A stretch of DNA of 64,000 nt from Candidatus Thiodiazotropha sp. LNASS1 (lineage in GTDB: Bacteria > Pseudomonadota > Gammaproteobacteria > Chromatiales > Chromatiaceae). Positions 37,900 to 47,408 of the stretch are shown in pieces (within the stretch, counting starts at the first letter, position 1; every line of letters starts with the position of its first letter). The DNA lies in assembly GCF_964212655.1 (NCBI RefSeq), contig NZ_OZ156465.1:1116001-1180000 (forward strand). The letters are read 5' to 3'. Under the pieces are notes generated by a model. It saw nothing but the letters and a program-made list of their open reading frames with translations. It ran no database searches and was not told the DNA's origin. The position numbers and the translations under genes were made by a program.

Positions 37900-39360
37900 A
37901 TGCCCGATCTGAGTTATCTGCTCCTGACACCGTTCGTCGGAGCGCTCGCCATCACTTTCCTGCCCCGAGATGCTCGTTGGGCCATTCGCGCAACCGCCCT
38001 GTTTGCGTCGGCGGTAACGTTCGCACTCTCTTGGGCCTATATCGGCGACTTCGATTACAACCAGGCGGGCTTGCAGTTTTTTCATCAGACAGAGTGGAAC
38101 ACCCGCCTCGGCACCTCGTTCGCCCTGGGTCTGGACGGCTTCTCCTATCCCATGGTGCTGCTGGCTACCCTATTGAGCCTGGTGGCGCTTCTCGCCTCTA
38201 CAGCCATTAGCGAGAGAATCAAGGGCTACTATATTCTGGTGCTCTTGCTGGAGTCGGCGATGCTCGGTGTCTTCATGGCACAGGACTGGTCGCTGTTTTA
38301 CGTATTTTGGGAATTGACCCTGATCCCGCTGTTCTTCCTCATCGACCGCTGGGGGGGTAAAAACCGCCACGGAGCGGCACTGAATTTCGTCCTCTACACC
38401 ATGGGCGGTTCGGTATTCATGCTGATAAGCCTGCTTGTGTTGTTCGATTCCGTACCGGGCCACAGCTTCTCCATGTCAGCAATGGCTGAGAGCGGGCGTA
38501 CCCTGCCTCAGCACACCCAGATATTGATTTTTCTCGGTTTCCTGGTCGGTTTCGGGGTAAAGATGCCAATCTTCCCCCTCCACGGCTGGCTCCCACTGGC
38601 CCATGTCGAGGCACCGAGCCCAATCTCTATACTACTATCTGGCATCTTGTTGAAAATGGGTTCATACGGACTGATTCGCGCTGCGGGTATGCTGCCGGAT
38701 GCGGTGCTCGCACTCCAGGATATTCTTGCCGCACTCGCCTTTATCAGCCTTATCTACGGTGGTTTATTGGCCTGGAGGCACAGTGATCTGAAAGCGATGA
38801 TCGCCTACTCATCCGTGAGCCATATGGGGGTCGTTCTACTCGGGATTGCAGCACTCAACCTGGCCGGTCTGCACGGTGCCTTGATGCAGATGGTCGCCCA
38901 CGGTCTGGTGGCGGGTTCGCTGTTCCTCTTGATCGGCTTGCTCTACGAACGGACCCGCACGCGTGAAGTGACCGACTACAGCTCTCTTGTGAGGGTGATG
39001 CCAAGGTTTGCATTTTTCACCACCCTTGCCTTTATTGCCGCTGTCTCACTCCCCGGTACGGCTGGATTCATTGCAGAGCTCAACGCCTTGATTGGCGGAT
39101 TCGCCCGCTGGGGATGGGTCGCCGCCCTATTGACCATCGGTGTGCTTCTCAGCGCCGCCTATGCAGTGCGCACCATCAGTCAGCTATTTACCGGACCGGT
39201 TCGCCCCGGCATGCAGAATGTGGAGGATCTACGTCCCTCCGAGCTGCTGGCGGCTGGTACCTTGGCGGCCGGCACCCTGCTGCTTGGATTCATGCCCGGT
39301 CCAGTGCTCAACCTGGTGAATGCCTCCGCTGTGCAACTTTCAAGCCTGTTCTCATTGTAG
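37900..39360 (+). CDS. NuoM-like antiporter subunit of the DAB locus (first)
   Basis: A 486-residue membrane protein with about 14 helices, of the NuoM/MrpD family (Proton_antipo_M). The key charged residues are present: Glu in FWELTLIPLFFL (helix 5) and Lys in GFGVKMPIFPLHGWLP (helix 7), with a further LLKMGSYGLIR lysine. It is not part of a complex I operon, since none of nuoA-K is present. It lies just upstream of dabA, whose start codon follows its stop by 10 bases. I infer that it supplies ion translocation to the DIC-uptake complex. Confidence 0.85.
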   Translation: MPDLSYLLLTPFVGALAITFLPRDARWAIRATALFASAVTFALSWAYIGDFDYNQAGLQFFHQTEWNTRLGTSFALGLDGFSYPMVLLATLLSLVALLASTAISERIKGYYILVLLLESAMLGVFMAQDWSLFYVFWELTLIPLFFLIDRWGGKNRHGAALNFVLYTMGGSVFMLISLLVLFDSVPGHSFSMSAMAESGRTLPQHTQILIFLGFLVGFGVKMPIFPLHGWLPLAHVEAPSPISILLSGILLKMGSYGLIRAAGMLPDAVLALQDILAALAFISLIYGGLLAWRHSDLKAMIAYSSVSHMGVVLLGIAALNLAGLHGALMQMVAHGLVAGSLFLLIGLLYERTRTREVTDYSSLVRVMPRFAFFTTLAFIAAVSLPGTAGFIAELNALIGGFARWGWVAALLTIGVLLSAAYAVRTISQLFTGPVRPGMQNVEDLRPSELLAAGTLAAGTLLLGFMPGPVLNLVNASAVQLSSLFSL

Positions 39361-39370
39361 GGGTGCCTAT

Positions 39371-42300
39371 ATGAATGAGGGCCACAACAAGCACAGCGAT
39401 ATCCGGGAGCAGATCAGAGAGGCGATCGATCACCTGCAGCACATACTTCCCAGTCAGGCACCGATTCGGGATTTCGTTCACCACAATACCCTGCATGGCT
39501 TTCAGCACCTGCCCTTCCAAGAAGCCCTTGCCACCGCCCGCCGCATAACCGGCGCCCGTGGTTTCCTGCCGCTGGAAAAGTATCGTGACTACTATTGCCA
39601 GGGTCGGATATCCCTCGAAGACCTGATCAGTTGTGTCGAGCAAGAGAGAGATCTGGAACCGGAAACACGCTTGGCCGATACGGCCCGCGGATCACTCAGT
39701 CGGGGCGACATCATCGTTGCAGTGATGAGCATGCCCTATCAGCCTGTATCCGGCTGCCAACTCAACTGGCAGATAGAGGAGAATCGTGTCCTTGAACGTC
39801 TCCGGTCCGATCTTCCCAAAACATGCCGAAATCGTCTGCTGAGCAATGCCCAAGAGAGCGGATTGACAACGGAATCGGCTGCGGTGAGCGACCTGTGGGA
39901 TGCCTGCCTCCAGGTTCTCCACCTGGAGCATGAATCCACTCACCCGGAGGAGCTGCTCGATTTGGCCCCGGAGCAGGCCGAAACACTGCTGCATGACATG
40001 CTCGATGTGGCAAATAGCGGGGGGGACAGCCCCAATACAACCACCCAACTGATGCAGCAGACGGCCACAGATCGCTTCGACATGCTGCTCGAACGTTTGG
40101 GCCGTGACATGACTATGAGGGATCTTTTATTGGCCACAACCGGTCATGACCTGCTGGATGATTTACGTCCGCAGTTGATCAGAGACCTCTCGAGTTTTCT
40201 CGATCAGGGAGTGGCGAGCTGGCGCCCCCTCTCCCCATCCAAAGGTTTTTATCACTACTGGTGCGAACGGGTGGAACTGGACCTCGACTGGCATTTGCGA
40301 AACATCGAGGGATGGCAGCAACATCTTGAATTGCTTCAAAGTGATCCGCTGGAAACCATTATCAGCGAGCTGCATCGACTGGGATTGGCGAGGGACCATT
40401 GGACGGGTTACCTGGAGCGATTGGCATTGGAGCTGCCCGGTTGGTCCGGGATGGTACTCTGGCGGCACTTTCACCCAGGTTATGAATCACTCTCCGCCCG
40501 TATCGATATGCTCGATTATCTGGCAGTACGGCTGGTCCTGGAGAGAATCTACGCCCACAATCTCTGCGCACGCCTGTTCAATATCGAATCCAGTATCGAT
40601 ATGTTGCGTTGGTATTTTCACCATCAGGCCGATGAATTCACTGTCCGTGAAGCGCTCTTCAACAGCCGATTACCGGAATATCTGGCCAGCCGTGCCCAGC
40701 GTGCTGTCCATGCGCCAGCTGACACGGATGGGGATGAGAACGCGGCACGCTGGCAACACCTTGCCCAGTTGATCTGGACCTGGCGTCAAAGCAGCGGCAG
40801 TTACGAGAACAACACTCAACCGACACTTTGCCAGGGTGCCTGGCCCCTGTTCCAGCTGATGCAGCAACTCGGCTGGTGCGGTGACGAAGTACGCTGCCTC
40901 ACATACGAACATATCGAGGCAATATTCGATACGGTTGATGCACTCGATGAAGACCGTATGGGTTTCATCTGGCTCCGTGCCTACGAAAAACAGTATCGGG
41001 ACCAGATCCTCAACGCACTGGCAAAAAACCGTGGACGGGGTGCCTGGCCGGAGCGGGAAGAGAGGCCTGCCGCTCAAGTGATCTTCTGCATGGATGACCG
41101 TGAAGAGGGAACTCGCCGGCATCTTGAGGAGCTCTATCCGGAGGTGGAGACCCTGGGTACAGCGGCACACTTCAGCGTGCCGCATAACTGGCGGGGCCTG
41201 GATGACAGCTGTGCCGGACCCCAGGCACCGGTCATCCCCACGCCTGTGATCCCGGTTCATGAGGTCAGAGAGACGCCGGCAGTGCAAAACCTGGAGGCCG
41301 GCAGATTGCATCAACGTCGCCATCAGCTGCTGAAAAAAGGCCAACAACTGCTATTGCAAAACACACGCCGCGGAGCACTGCTGCCCGGATTGTTGACGGC
41401 AATTGCAGCCCCCGCAACCCTGGCTGTTTTGATCGGCAAGATTCTGGCGCCCAGACCCTTTGGGCGGTTGCTGAGCTATCTTCGACAGGGCATTGAAAAA
41501 CCGGTAACAACCCGTATTGAGTACAGCGCCCCGAACGACAGCCCGGAGGCGACCATTGAATCACCCCGTCCGGGCTTCACTGATACTGAACAGGCGGATC
41601 GGGTACAGGCCATGTTGAAGAGCATGGGACTGCTCAATGGTTTCGCCCCATTGGTCACCATTATCGGCCATGGTTCACGTAACCAGAATAATCCACATAC
41701 CTCGGCATACAATTGCGGCGCTTGTTCCGGACGCTTCAGCGGCCCGAATGCACGCCTCGTCGCCGGGATGGCCAACCGACCCGAGGTAAGAGCGATTCTG
41801 GCCGAACGCGGGATTGTCATCCCGCAGGACACCTGGTTCATCGGTGCCGAACACGATACCTGCGGTGAGATCATCGATTGGTACGACCTCGACCAAATCC
41901 CCGACGCGCTGCAGCCGTCACAACAGAAACTGGCAAAGGCCTGCGAACAGGCCTGCTATCTGCATGCCCAGGAACGATGCAGACGTCTTGCCTCCGCACC
42001 CAGGCAGCCGAATCCCCAGCAGGCCTTTAACCATGTCCTCGGCCGTTCCCTCGACTTTTCCCAGGTCAGGCCTGAACTTGGTCATGCCACCAACGCCTGT
42101 GCATTCATCGGCCGGCGATCCATCAGTCGGGGGGCGTTTTTCGACCGGCGCGCCTTCCTCATCTCCTACGACGCATCACATGATCCAACCGGTGAGGTGC
42201 TGGAACGACACCTGCTGATCAACGGTGCGGTAGGTGCCGGAATCAATCTCGAATATTACTTCTCAACAGTGGATAACGAGCACTATGGCTGCGGTTCCAA

Positions 42301-42691
42301 GGTCACGCACAACGTGACCGGCTTCCTTGGGATAATGGAAGGCGCCAGCTCCGATCTGCGCACCGGACTGCCGCGACAAATGATCGAGATACATGAAGCG
42401 ATGCGCCTCCTGGCGGTGGTTGAAGCCAGTACCAAAATACTGACAGAGATCTACCAGCGTCAACCACCTTTACAGGAGCTGGTGGGGAATGGCTGGGTAG
42501 TGCTGGTGGCGATGGATCCCGACAATGGTGAATTCCACTTGTTCGATCCCGAATCGGGTTGGGTTGCATGGCAACCCGATGAAAAGGCGATCACAGCTGT
42601 GCCTCGCTCGGCTGACTGGTATACAGGATCAACAGGACCATTGCGGCCCGCATTGATCAAGACCCCTGAGGAGGTGGCTGTAGATGCTTAA
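39371..42691 (+). CDS. dabA: DabA, DUF2309 beta-CA-like subunit of the DAB carbon-uptake complex
   Basis: A 1106-residue DUF2309 protein. Characterised DabA has a carbonic-anhydrase-like zinc site formed by Cys, Asp, His and Cys; in Halothiobacillus these are C351, D353, H524 and C539. Here the equivalents are Cys573 and Asp575 in FCMDDREEG, His767 in IIGHGSRN, and Cys782 in YNCGACSGR. The spacings of 2 and 15 match exactly. The complex couples CO2 hydration to an ion gradient and accumulates bicarbonate. I chose ATG 39371, with AGGGG eight bases upstream. The gene overlaps dabB by 8 bases. It is longer than the Halothiobacillus protein, with the extra length before the zinc site. Confidence 0.93.
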   Translation: MNEGHNKHSDIREQIREAIDHLQHILPSQAPIRDFVHHNTLHGFQHLPFQEALATARRITGARGFLPLEKYRDYYCQGRISLEDLISCVEQERDLEPETRLADTARGSLSRGDIIVAVMSMPYQPVSGCQLNWQIEENRVLERLRSDLPKTCRNRLLSNAQESGLTTESAAVSDLWDACLQVLHLEHESTHPEELLDLAPEQAETLLHDMLDVANSGGDSPNTTTQLMQQTATDRFDMLLERLGRDMTMRDLLLATTGHDLLDDLRPQLIRDLSSFLDQGVASWRPLSPSKGFYHYWCERVELDLDWHLRNIEGWQQHLELLQSDPLETIISELHRLGLARDHWTGYLERLALELPGWSGMVLWRHFHPGYESLSARIDMLDYLAVRLVLERIYAHNLCARLFNIESSIDMLRWYFHHQADEFTVREALFNSRLPEYLASRAQRAVHAPADTDGDENAARWQHLAQLIWTWRQSSGSYENNTQPTLCQGAWPLFQLMQQLGWCGDEVRCLTYEHIEAIFDTVDALDEDRMGFIWLRAYEKQYRDQILNALAKNRGRGAWPEREERPAAQVIFCMDDREEGTRRHLEELYPEVETLGTAAHFSVPHNWRGLDDSCAGPQAPVIPTPVIPVHEVRETPAVQNLEAGRLHQRRHQLLKKGQQLLLQNTRRGALLPGLLTAIAAPATLAVLIGKILAPRPFGRLLSYLRQGIEKPVTTRIEYSAPNDSPEATIESPRPGFTDTEQADRVQAMLKSMGLLNGFAPLVTIIGHGSRNQNNPHTSAYNCGACSGRFSGPNARLVAGMANRPEVRAILAERGIVIPQDTWFIGAEHDTCGEIIDWYDLDQIPDALQPSQQKLAKACEQACYLHAQERCRRLASAPRQPNPQQAFNHVLGRSLDFSQVRPELGHATNACAFIGRRSISRGAFFDRRAFLISYDASHDPTGEVLERHLLINGAVGAGINLEYYFSTVDNEHYGCGSKVTHNVTGFLGIMEGASSDLRTGLPRQMIEIHEAMRLLAVVEASTKILTEIYQRQPPLQELVGNGWVVLVAMDPDNGEFHLFDPESGWVAWQPDEKAITAVPRSADWYTGSTGPLRPALIKTPEEVAVDA

Positions 42692-44240
42692 GCAATACGC
42701 ATGGCTCATCCCTCTCCTTCCTTGGCTGGCCTCCGGATGGATCGGTATCGGCTACATCCTGAACTTCAATCGCGGTGAGTCTGGCGAAAGGCAGACCTCA
42801 CTGGTTGCCCTGGGCGCCGGCACCGGCTCCTTGCTGTTGTCGCTGGCCCTGGCACTTGAAGCAGTGGTCCACGGAGCGCCAGGACAGCTGGTTTTAGGTA
42901 CCTGGTTCGATACCGGCGAGATTCACCTGCCGATCAGTTTAAGCCTGGATACGACCGGTCTTTCACTATTGACAGTGGTGACACTGATCATATTCCTGAC
43001 GTTGAAGTTTTCCGTCAACTACATGCATCGCGAATCTGGATACCAGCGCATCTTCATGCTGTTCTGCCTGTTTGCCGGCGGCATGGAGCTCATCGTTTTG
43101 GCAGGGAATGCCCTGCTCGCCTTCGTAGGCTGGGAGATCGTTGGCGTTACTTCCTATCTACTCATCGGATATGCGATCGATCGACAGACAGCGACCAAGA
43201 ACGCGGTTCGGGTTTTTGTAACCAACCGTGTCGGTGACACCGGTTTCATCATCGGTATCGCTCTCTCAATCTTCTGGCTCGGGGGGGTAGAATGGTCACA
43301 GATCAATAGTGAGGCTGAAAACATCGAGACCCTCGCGGCCGGTGTGATCGCAAGCGGTTTCGTGATAGCCGCATTGGTCAAATCGGCTCAACTGCCGTTT
43401 GCTCCTTGGATATCCCATGCATTGGAAGGCCCAACACCCTCATCCGCCATCTTCTACAGCTCCTTGATGGTGCATGCGGGCGTCATTCTGCTGATTCGCC
43501 TGGCGCCGCTACTCGAACAAGCCCCTGCGATCATGATCACCATTGCCATCCTTGGATTGCTGACTGTGATCTATGGCTGGCTTGCCGGACTGACTCAATC
43601 CGATATAAAAAGCTCCCTCATGTTCGCCACCACATCCCAGGTCGGTTTGATGTTCTTCTGGTGCGGTATGGGGTGGTTTACCCTGGCCGCCTGGCATCTG
43701 AGCCTGCATGCCGTATGGCGCTTGTTTCAATTCCTCGCATCACCGGCATTGGTCAATCAGATCGATCACGCCACGCCACCGCCACCGACCTGGCTGGCAC
43801 GCTGGCGCTGGCTACATAATGCGGCCCTGCAACGCTTCTGGCTCGACGCATTGTCCGATGCACTCCTGGTGCGCCCTACAGTATCCCTGGCGAAGGATGT
43901 GCAGTTCTTTGATGAGCAGATCGTGACGCGTGTCATCGGACTGCCCGTCTATACCAGGAGTGTCTCTTCGCTCACCCAATGGGAAGAGTTACAGAAAAGA
44001 AGCTCCACCGATCAAATGGGTGCTGTGGGCCAGGGTACCGGACTGGCCGGTAAATTCATGACATGGCTCGCCAATATTCTGTACTGGTTTGAATCCCGTC
44101 TGGTACTGAGAGGTGGTGGCGAAGGCTTGTTGAAAAACTTTCATCGCGTGGGTGGAGTACTCGAACGGGTCGATCAGTTATTGTCCAAGCCGCGCTATCT
44201 GATCGTTTTAGTGGTGGCCACTTTTGTGGTGATACTGTGA
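42684..44240 (+). CDS. dabB: DabB, NuoL/ND5-like ion-channel subunit of the DAB complex
   Basis: A 518-residue membrane protein of the NuoL family with about 14 helices. The channel residues are kept: Glu in VGWEIVGVTSYLLIG and Lys in ALVKSAQLPFAPWISHALEGPTP. It lacks the long lateral helix of true NuoL. The ATG overlaps the end of dabA by 8 bases, the standard dabA-dabB pairing, though here dabA precedes dabB. It is expected to provide the proton (or sodium) path that drives DabA. Confidence 0.9.
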   Translation: MLKQYAWLIPLLPWLASGWIGIGYILNFNRGESGERQTSLVALGAGTGSLLLSLALALEAVVHGAPGQLVLGTWFDTGEIHLPISLSLDTTGLSLLTVVTLIIFLTLKFSVNYMHRESGYQRIFMLFCLFAGGMELIVLAGNALLAFVGWEIVGVTSYLLIGYAIDRQTATKNAVRVFVTNRVGDTGFIIGIALSIFWLGGVEWSQINSEAENIETLAAGVIASGFVIAALVKSAQLPFAPWISHALEGPTPSSAIFYSSLMVHAGVILLIRLAPLLEQAPAIMITIAILGLLTVIYGWLAGLTQSDIKSSLMFATTSQVGLMFFWCGMGWFTLAAWHLSLHAVWRLFQFLASPALVNQIDHATPPPPTWLARWRWLHNAALQRFWLDALSDALLVRPTVSLAKDVQFFDEQIVTRVIGLPVYTRSVSSLTQWEELQKRSSTDQMGAVGQGTGLAGKFMTWLANILYWFESRLVLRGGGEGLLKNFHRVGGVLERVDQLLSKPRYLIVLVVATFVVIL

Positions 44241-44250
44241 GGGCCCGCAC

Positions 44251-45765
44251 GTGACGATAGATAGCATCCATTGGTCAACACAGATCACCTATCCGATTCT
44301 GACAGTTTTACAACTGCTGCCATTGGCTACTGTGTTGCTGCTGTGGTTGATGCGTCACCACAGGTGGCTTGTCCCGGCAGGCATTATCGCTGCACTCCTG
44401 GAGTTCTTTGTGAGTGTCGATCTGTGGCGCCACTACGACACCGATATAGCGGGTTTTCAGTTCGCAGAACAAATCCAGATCATTCCCCAACTAACCTATC
44501 ATAGCGGTATCGATGGCATATCGGTCATCTTCATTCTGCTGACGGGGCTGCTGACTCTGCTGGTAACCCTGTATGGCGTGGTACGCGATTTGAAGCCCTT
44601 CGACCGCCTCTTCATGGCTGTTTTCGCGGTACAGGCCTGCTTGATGGGGCTCTTCGTCACCCTCAATCTACTCTGGTTCGTGCTGTTGTCTGCAGTACAA
44701 ATCGGCTTCATTGGTTATCTTTTGTGGCGTTGGGGCAACTCACCGGATAAGGAGCTGGCGCTAAGACGGTTTTATCAGTTCATGTCTGTGAGTGTCCTGC
44801 TGTTGATTGCAGGCACCCTATTGATGGGCTGGAACTATTCAGACAGTCATAATGGCGTCTGGAGCTTCAACCTGCTCCAACTTGCACAAACGCCGGTCTC
44901 AGAGACCTTCCGGTCAGTTGCCTTCTTTCTACTCTTTTACGGACTGGCGATACGCACACCGTTGTTCCCACTACATGGCTGGCTGCCGCTGATTGCGGAA
45001 CACGGTAACGTGGCTGTTGCGCCCACACTGCTGCTTGGTCTCAAGATCGGCATCTATGGCCTGTTGCGATTTGTCCTGCCGTTATTGCCGACCGCTGTCA
45101 TTGAGTGGCACAACTATGTGGCCCTGTTCGCACTCATTGGTATTTTCTACGCCGCATTTCTGGCAATGATGCAGAATAATCTGCGTCGCTTACTTGCCTA
45201 TGCCGTGATCTCACACACGGGTATTCTGATATTGGGCATCTTCAGCCTGGAGCATGCCGCGTTTATGGGCAGTGTTATCCTCTCCGCCACTTTTGGCCTC
45301 GCCCTCGCCGCATTGGTATTTACCACCGGTCTGTTATTTCGTCGTACCCACACGACCCTGCTGCACAACCTGGGCGGTCTGTTCGATTCCCTGCCCTTTC
45401 TCGGTATCACCTTTCTGATCGGCGGTCTTGCCATCATCGGTATGCCGGGTACACCGGGTTTCGATGCCGTACACCTTATTCTTGAATCTGCCATTCACAA
45501 ATTCGGCGCTTTAGTGACCATCGCATCCGCATTGGGCAATGTAGTCGCGGCAGGCTTTCTGTTGTGGGCTTTTCAACGCGCTTTCCTGGCGCCCCGTCCC
45601 AGTGGCAGACAGCCGTTTCAGGTTATTCCCATTTCAAAGCCGGAAGTGTTCGTGGTGAGCGCTCTGATACTCATCCTACTGAGTGCCGGTTTCTTTATAG
45701 AACCCTGGCTGACCCTGATTGATAAACCGCTCGCTGCATTGAGCGCCATATATACCGCTCATTGA
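44251..45765 (+). CDS. NuoM-like subunit of the DAB locus (second), key residues replaced
   Basis: A 504-residue, GTG-started membrane protein of the NuoM family, ten bases after dabB. The fold is clear from RTPLFPLHGWLPLIAEHG and LLGLKIGIYGLLRF. The usual helix-5 FWE motif is absent: the matching stretch reads WFVLLSAVQIGF, with no acidic residue. The helix-7 lysine (normally in a VK-P motif) is Arg235. So this subunit may be structural or carry altered ion coupling. It overlaps or abuts the next gene. Confidence 0.8.
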   Translation: MTIDSIHWSTQITYPILTVLQLLPLATVLLLWLMRHHRWLVPAGIIAALLEFFVSVDLWRHYDTDIAGFQFAEQIQIIPQLTYHSGIDGISVIFILLTGLLTLLVTLYGVVRDLKPFDRLFMAVFAVQACLMGLFVTLNLLWFVLLSAVQIGFIGYLLWRWGNSPDKELALRRFYQFMSVSVLLLIAGTLLMGWNYSDSHNGVWSFNLLQLAQTPVSETFRSVAFFLLFYGLAIRTPLFPLHGWLPLIAEHGNVAVAPTLLLGLKIGIYGLLRFVLPLLPTAVIEWHNYVALFALIGIFYAAFLAMMQNNLRRLLAYAVISHTGILILGIFSLEHAAFMGSVILSATFGLALAALVFTTGLLFRRTHTTLLHNLGGLFDSLPFLGITFLIGGLAIIGMPGTPGFDAVHLILESAIHKFGALVTIASALGNVVAAGFLLWAFQRAFLAPRPSGRQPFQVIPISKPEVFVVSALILILLSAGFFIEPWLTLIDKPLAALSAIYTAH

Positions 45766-45776
45766 GACTGCTGCAA

Positions 45777-47279
45777 ATGGGATCACTCCAAGCAATGACC
45801 GATCTACCGCTACTCTCAACACTGCTGCTACTGCCACTTGCGGGCGCTGGTGCGATCTGGTTCTTTCCAGTCTCCTGGGCCCGTATGGTCACCCTCGCTA
45901 CACTACTCTGCGCCCTGTTCCCGGCGATCGCCATCGTGGTACTGCTGGAGAGCGATAATCCCGGCTTTCAGTTCGTTGAACACTACCCCTGGATACCCGC
46001 GCTGGATGCCAACTTCAGATTTGGCGTCGATGGTTTGTCGGCAGCGTTTCTGCCTTTAACGATACTGTTGTTCATTGCTGCAACCCTTGCATCCTGGACC
46101 CATATCCGGGGCCTGCAAAGAGTCTACTTCAACCTGTTGCTGCTGTTCGCGACCGCCACCCTTGGTGTCTTCATGAGCATCGATGTGCTGGCCTTTTTTC
46201 TGTTTTGGGAATTGACCCTTGCACCCCTCTATTTCCTGATCAGCCTGTGGGGAATCGGCCCCCATCGGCGCTATGCGGCGACTAAATATACCCTGTTCAT
46301 GCTGGCCGGGGGCATACCATTGCTGTTGGCGATTGCGGTTCTGGCCTTCAATCATGCCGAGATCGCCGGCGCCATACCACCGGAAGGACTCACGTTTGAT
46401 TACCAGACCCTGCTCGATACCCCTCTTCCAGCCGGACTTGAGGTCATCGTATTCCTGTTTCTGCTGGTGGGCTTTGCCGTCAAGACCCCTCTCTTTCCGC
46501 TCCATACCTGGCTGCCAATTGTCGCCCTCGAAGGTCCCGCACCGGTTGCCGCGCTGCTGGTGGGTATCAAACTGGGCGCCTATGGCATTATTCGCTTTGC
46601 TATCCCGCTGGCCCCGACCGCCGCACAGGAACTGCATTGGCTACTGGCCGGACTGGGTGTCGTCGGCCTGCTGTATGGTGCATTGGCAGCCATCAATCAG
46701 ACAAATCTCAGACGCATGCTGGCCTACTCCTCCATGAGCCATGTGGGGCTGGTGATTTTGGGTATCGCCTCATTTAACCTACAGGGTCTGCAGGGTGCTG
46801 TTTTCCAGTTGCTCAACTTTGTCGTCATTGCGGGAGGTCTGTTCCTGCTTACCGGTTATCTGCACCATCGTTTGGGGTCCACCGATTTGATCCATCTTGG
46901 GGGTGTGGCACAGACAATGCCATTGCTTGCAGCCTTCTTCATGTTTCTGGGTCTGGCCTCATTGGGTATTCCCGGAACCAGTGGATTTCCGGCAGAACTG
47001 CTGATCCTCATCAGTGCCCTTGAAACCCACACAGGTGCCGGACTCGCAGCCCTGTTCGGGCTCATCATCGGCACCGGCTATCTGTTGAACAGCTATCGCC
47101 AAAGCTTCTTCGGACCGATCACTGACGGCCAGGTAAGCGCTGGTCAGGACCTACGCCCTAAGGAGCTGGCCATCATGATGCTGTTTTCACTTCTGGTGCT
47201 GGTTTTCGGGCTGTTTCCCGGAGGTGTCCTGGACTTGATGGAATCGACGGCCGGCTTATGGCTGATGCGATTGCAATAG
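45777..47279 (+). CDS. NuoM-like antiporter subunit of the DAB locus (third)
   Basis: A roughly 500-residue NuoM-family membrane protein with intact FWELTLAPLYFLI and GFAVKTPLFPLHTWLP motifs, so the Glu and Lys of the ion path are kept. The start is uncertain: a TTG at 45762 overlaps the previous stop, with ATGs at 45777 and 45795; I took 45777. It is the last gene of the operon, and its stop runs directly into a CCGCAAATGAACGC repeat (47280) and an IS110-family element. Confidence 0.82.
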   Translation: MGSLQAMTDLPLLSTLLLLPLAGAGAIWFFPVSWARMVTLATLLCALFPAIAIVVLLESDNPGFQFVEHYPWIPALDANFRFGVDGLSAAFLPLTILLFIAATLASWTHIRGLQRVYFNLLLLFATATLGVFMSIDVLAFFLFWELTLAPLYFLISLWGIGPHRRYAATKYTLFMLAGGIPLLLAIAVLAFNHAEIAGAIPPEGLTFDYQTLLDTPLPAGLEVIVFLFLLVGFAVKTPLFPLHTWLPIVALEGPAPVAALLVGIKLGAYGIIRFAIPLAPTAAQELHWLLAGLGVVGLLYGALAAINQTNLRRMLAYSSMSHVGLVILGIASFNLQGLQGAVFQLLNFVVIAGGLFLLTGYLHHRLGSTDLIHLGGVAQTMPLLAAFFMFLGLASLGIPGTSGFPAELLILISALETHTGAGLAALFGLIIGTGYLLNSYRQSFFGPITDGQVSAGQDLRPKELAIMMLFSLLVLVFGLFPGGVLDLMESTAGLWLMRLQ

Positions 47280-47310
47280 GTCCGCAAATGAACGCGAATA
47301 AACGCAAATA
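47280..47310 (+). repeat. CCGCAAATGAACGC dispersed repeat, copy C
   Basis: Starts GTCCGCAAATGAACGCG, then AATAAACGCAAATA, immediately after the operon stop. It is inverted relative to copy D at 48658, and the two copies flank the IS110 element. Confidence 0.8.
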
Positions 47311-47408
47311 TTTATGATCCAGGCTATGCCGCATAGGCTGTATGATCGGCAAAAAGAGCTATTTTTTTTCCTGCGTAGATACCATCTCTCCTTTACTCCC
47401 ACAAGTAG

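Noticed and set aside
37900-47279. Complex I (nuo) or Mrp antiporter operon
   Set aside because: None of the other nuo or mrp subunits is present, and a DUF2309 protein with intact zinc residues lies in the middle; a DAB-type system fits better.
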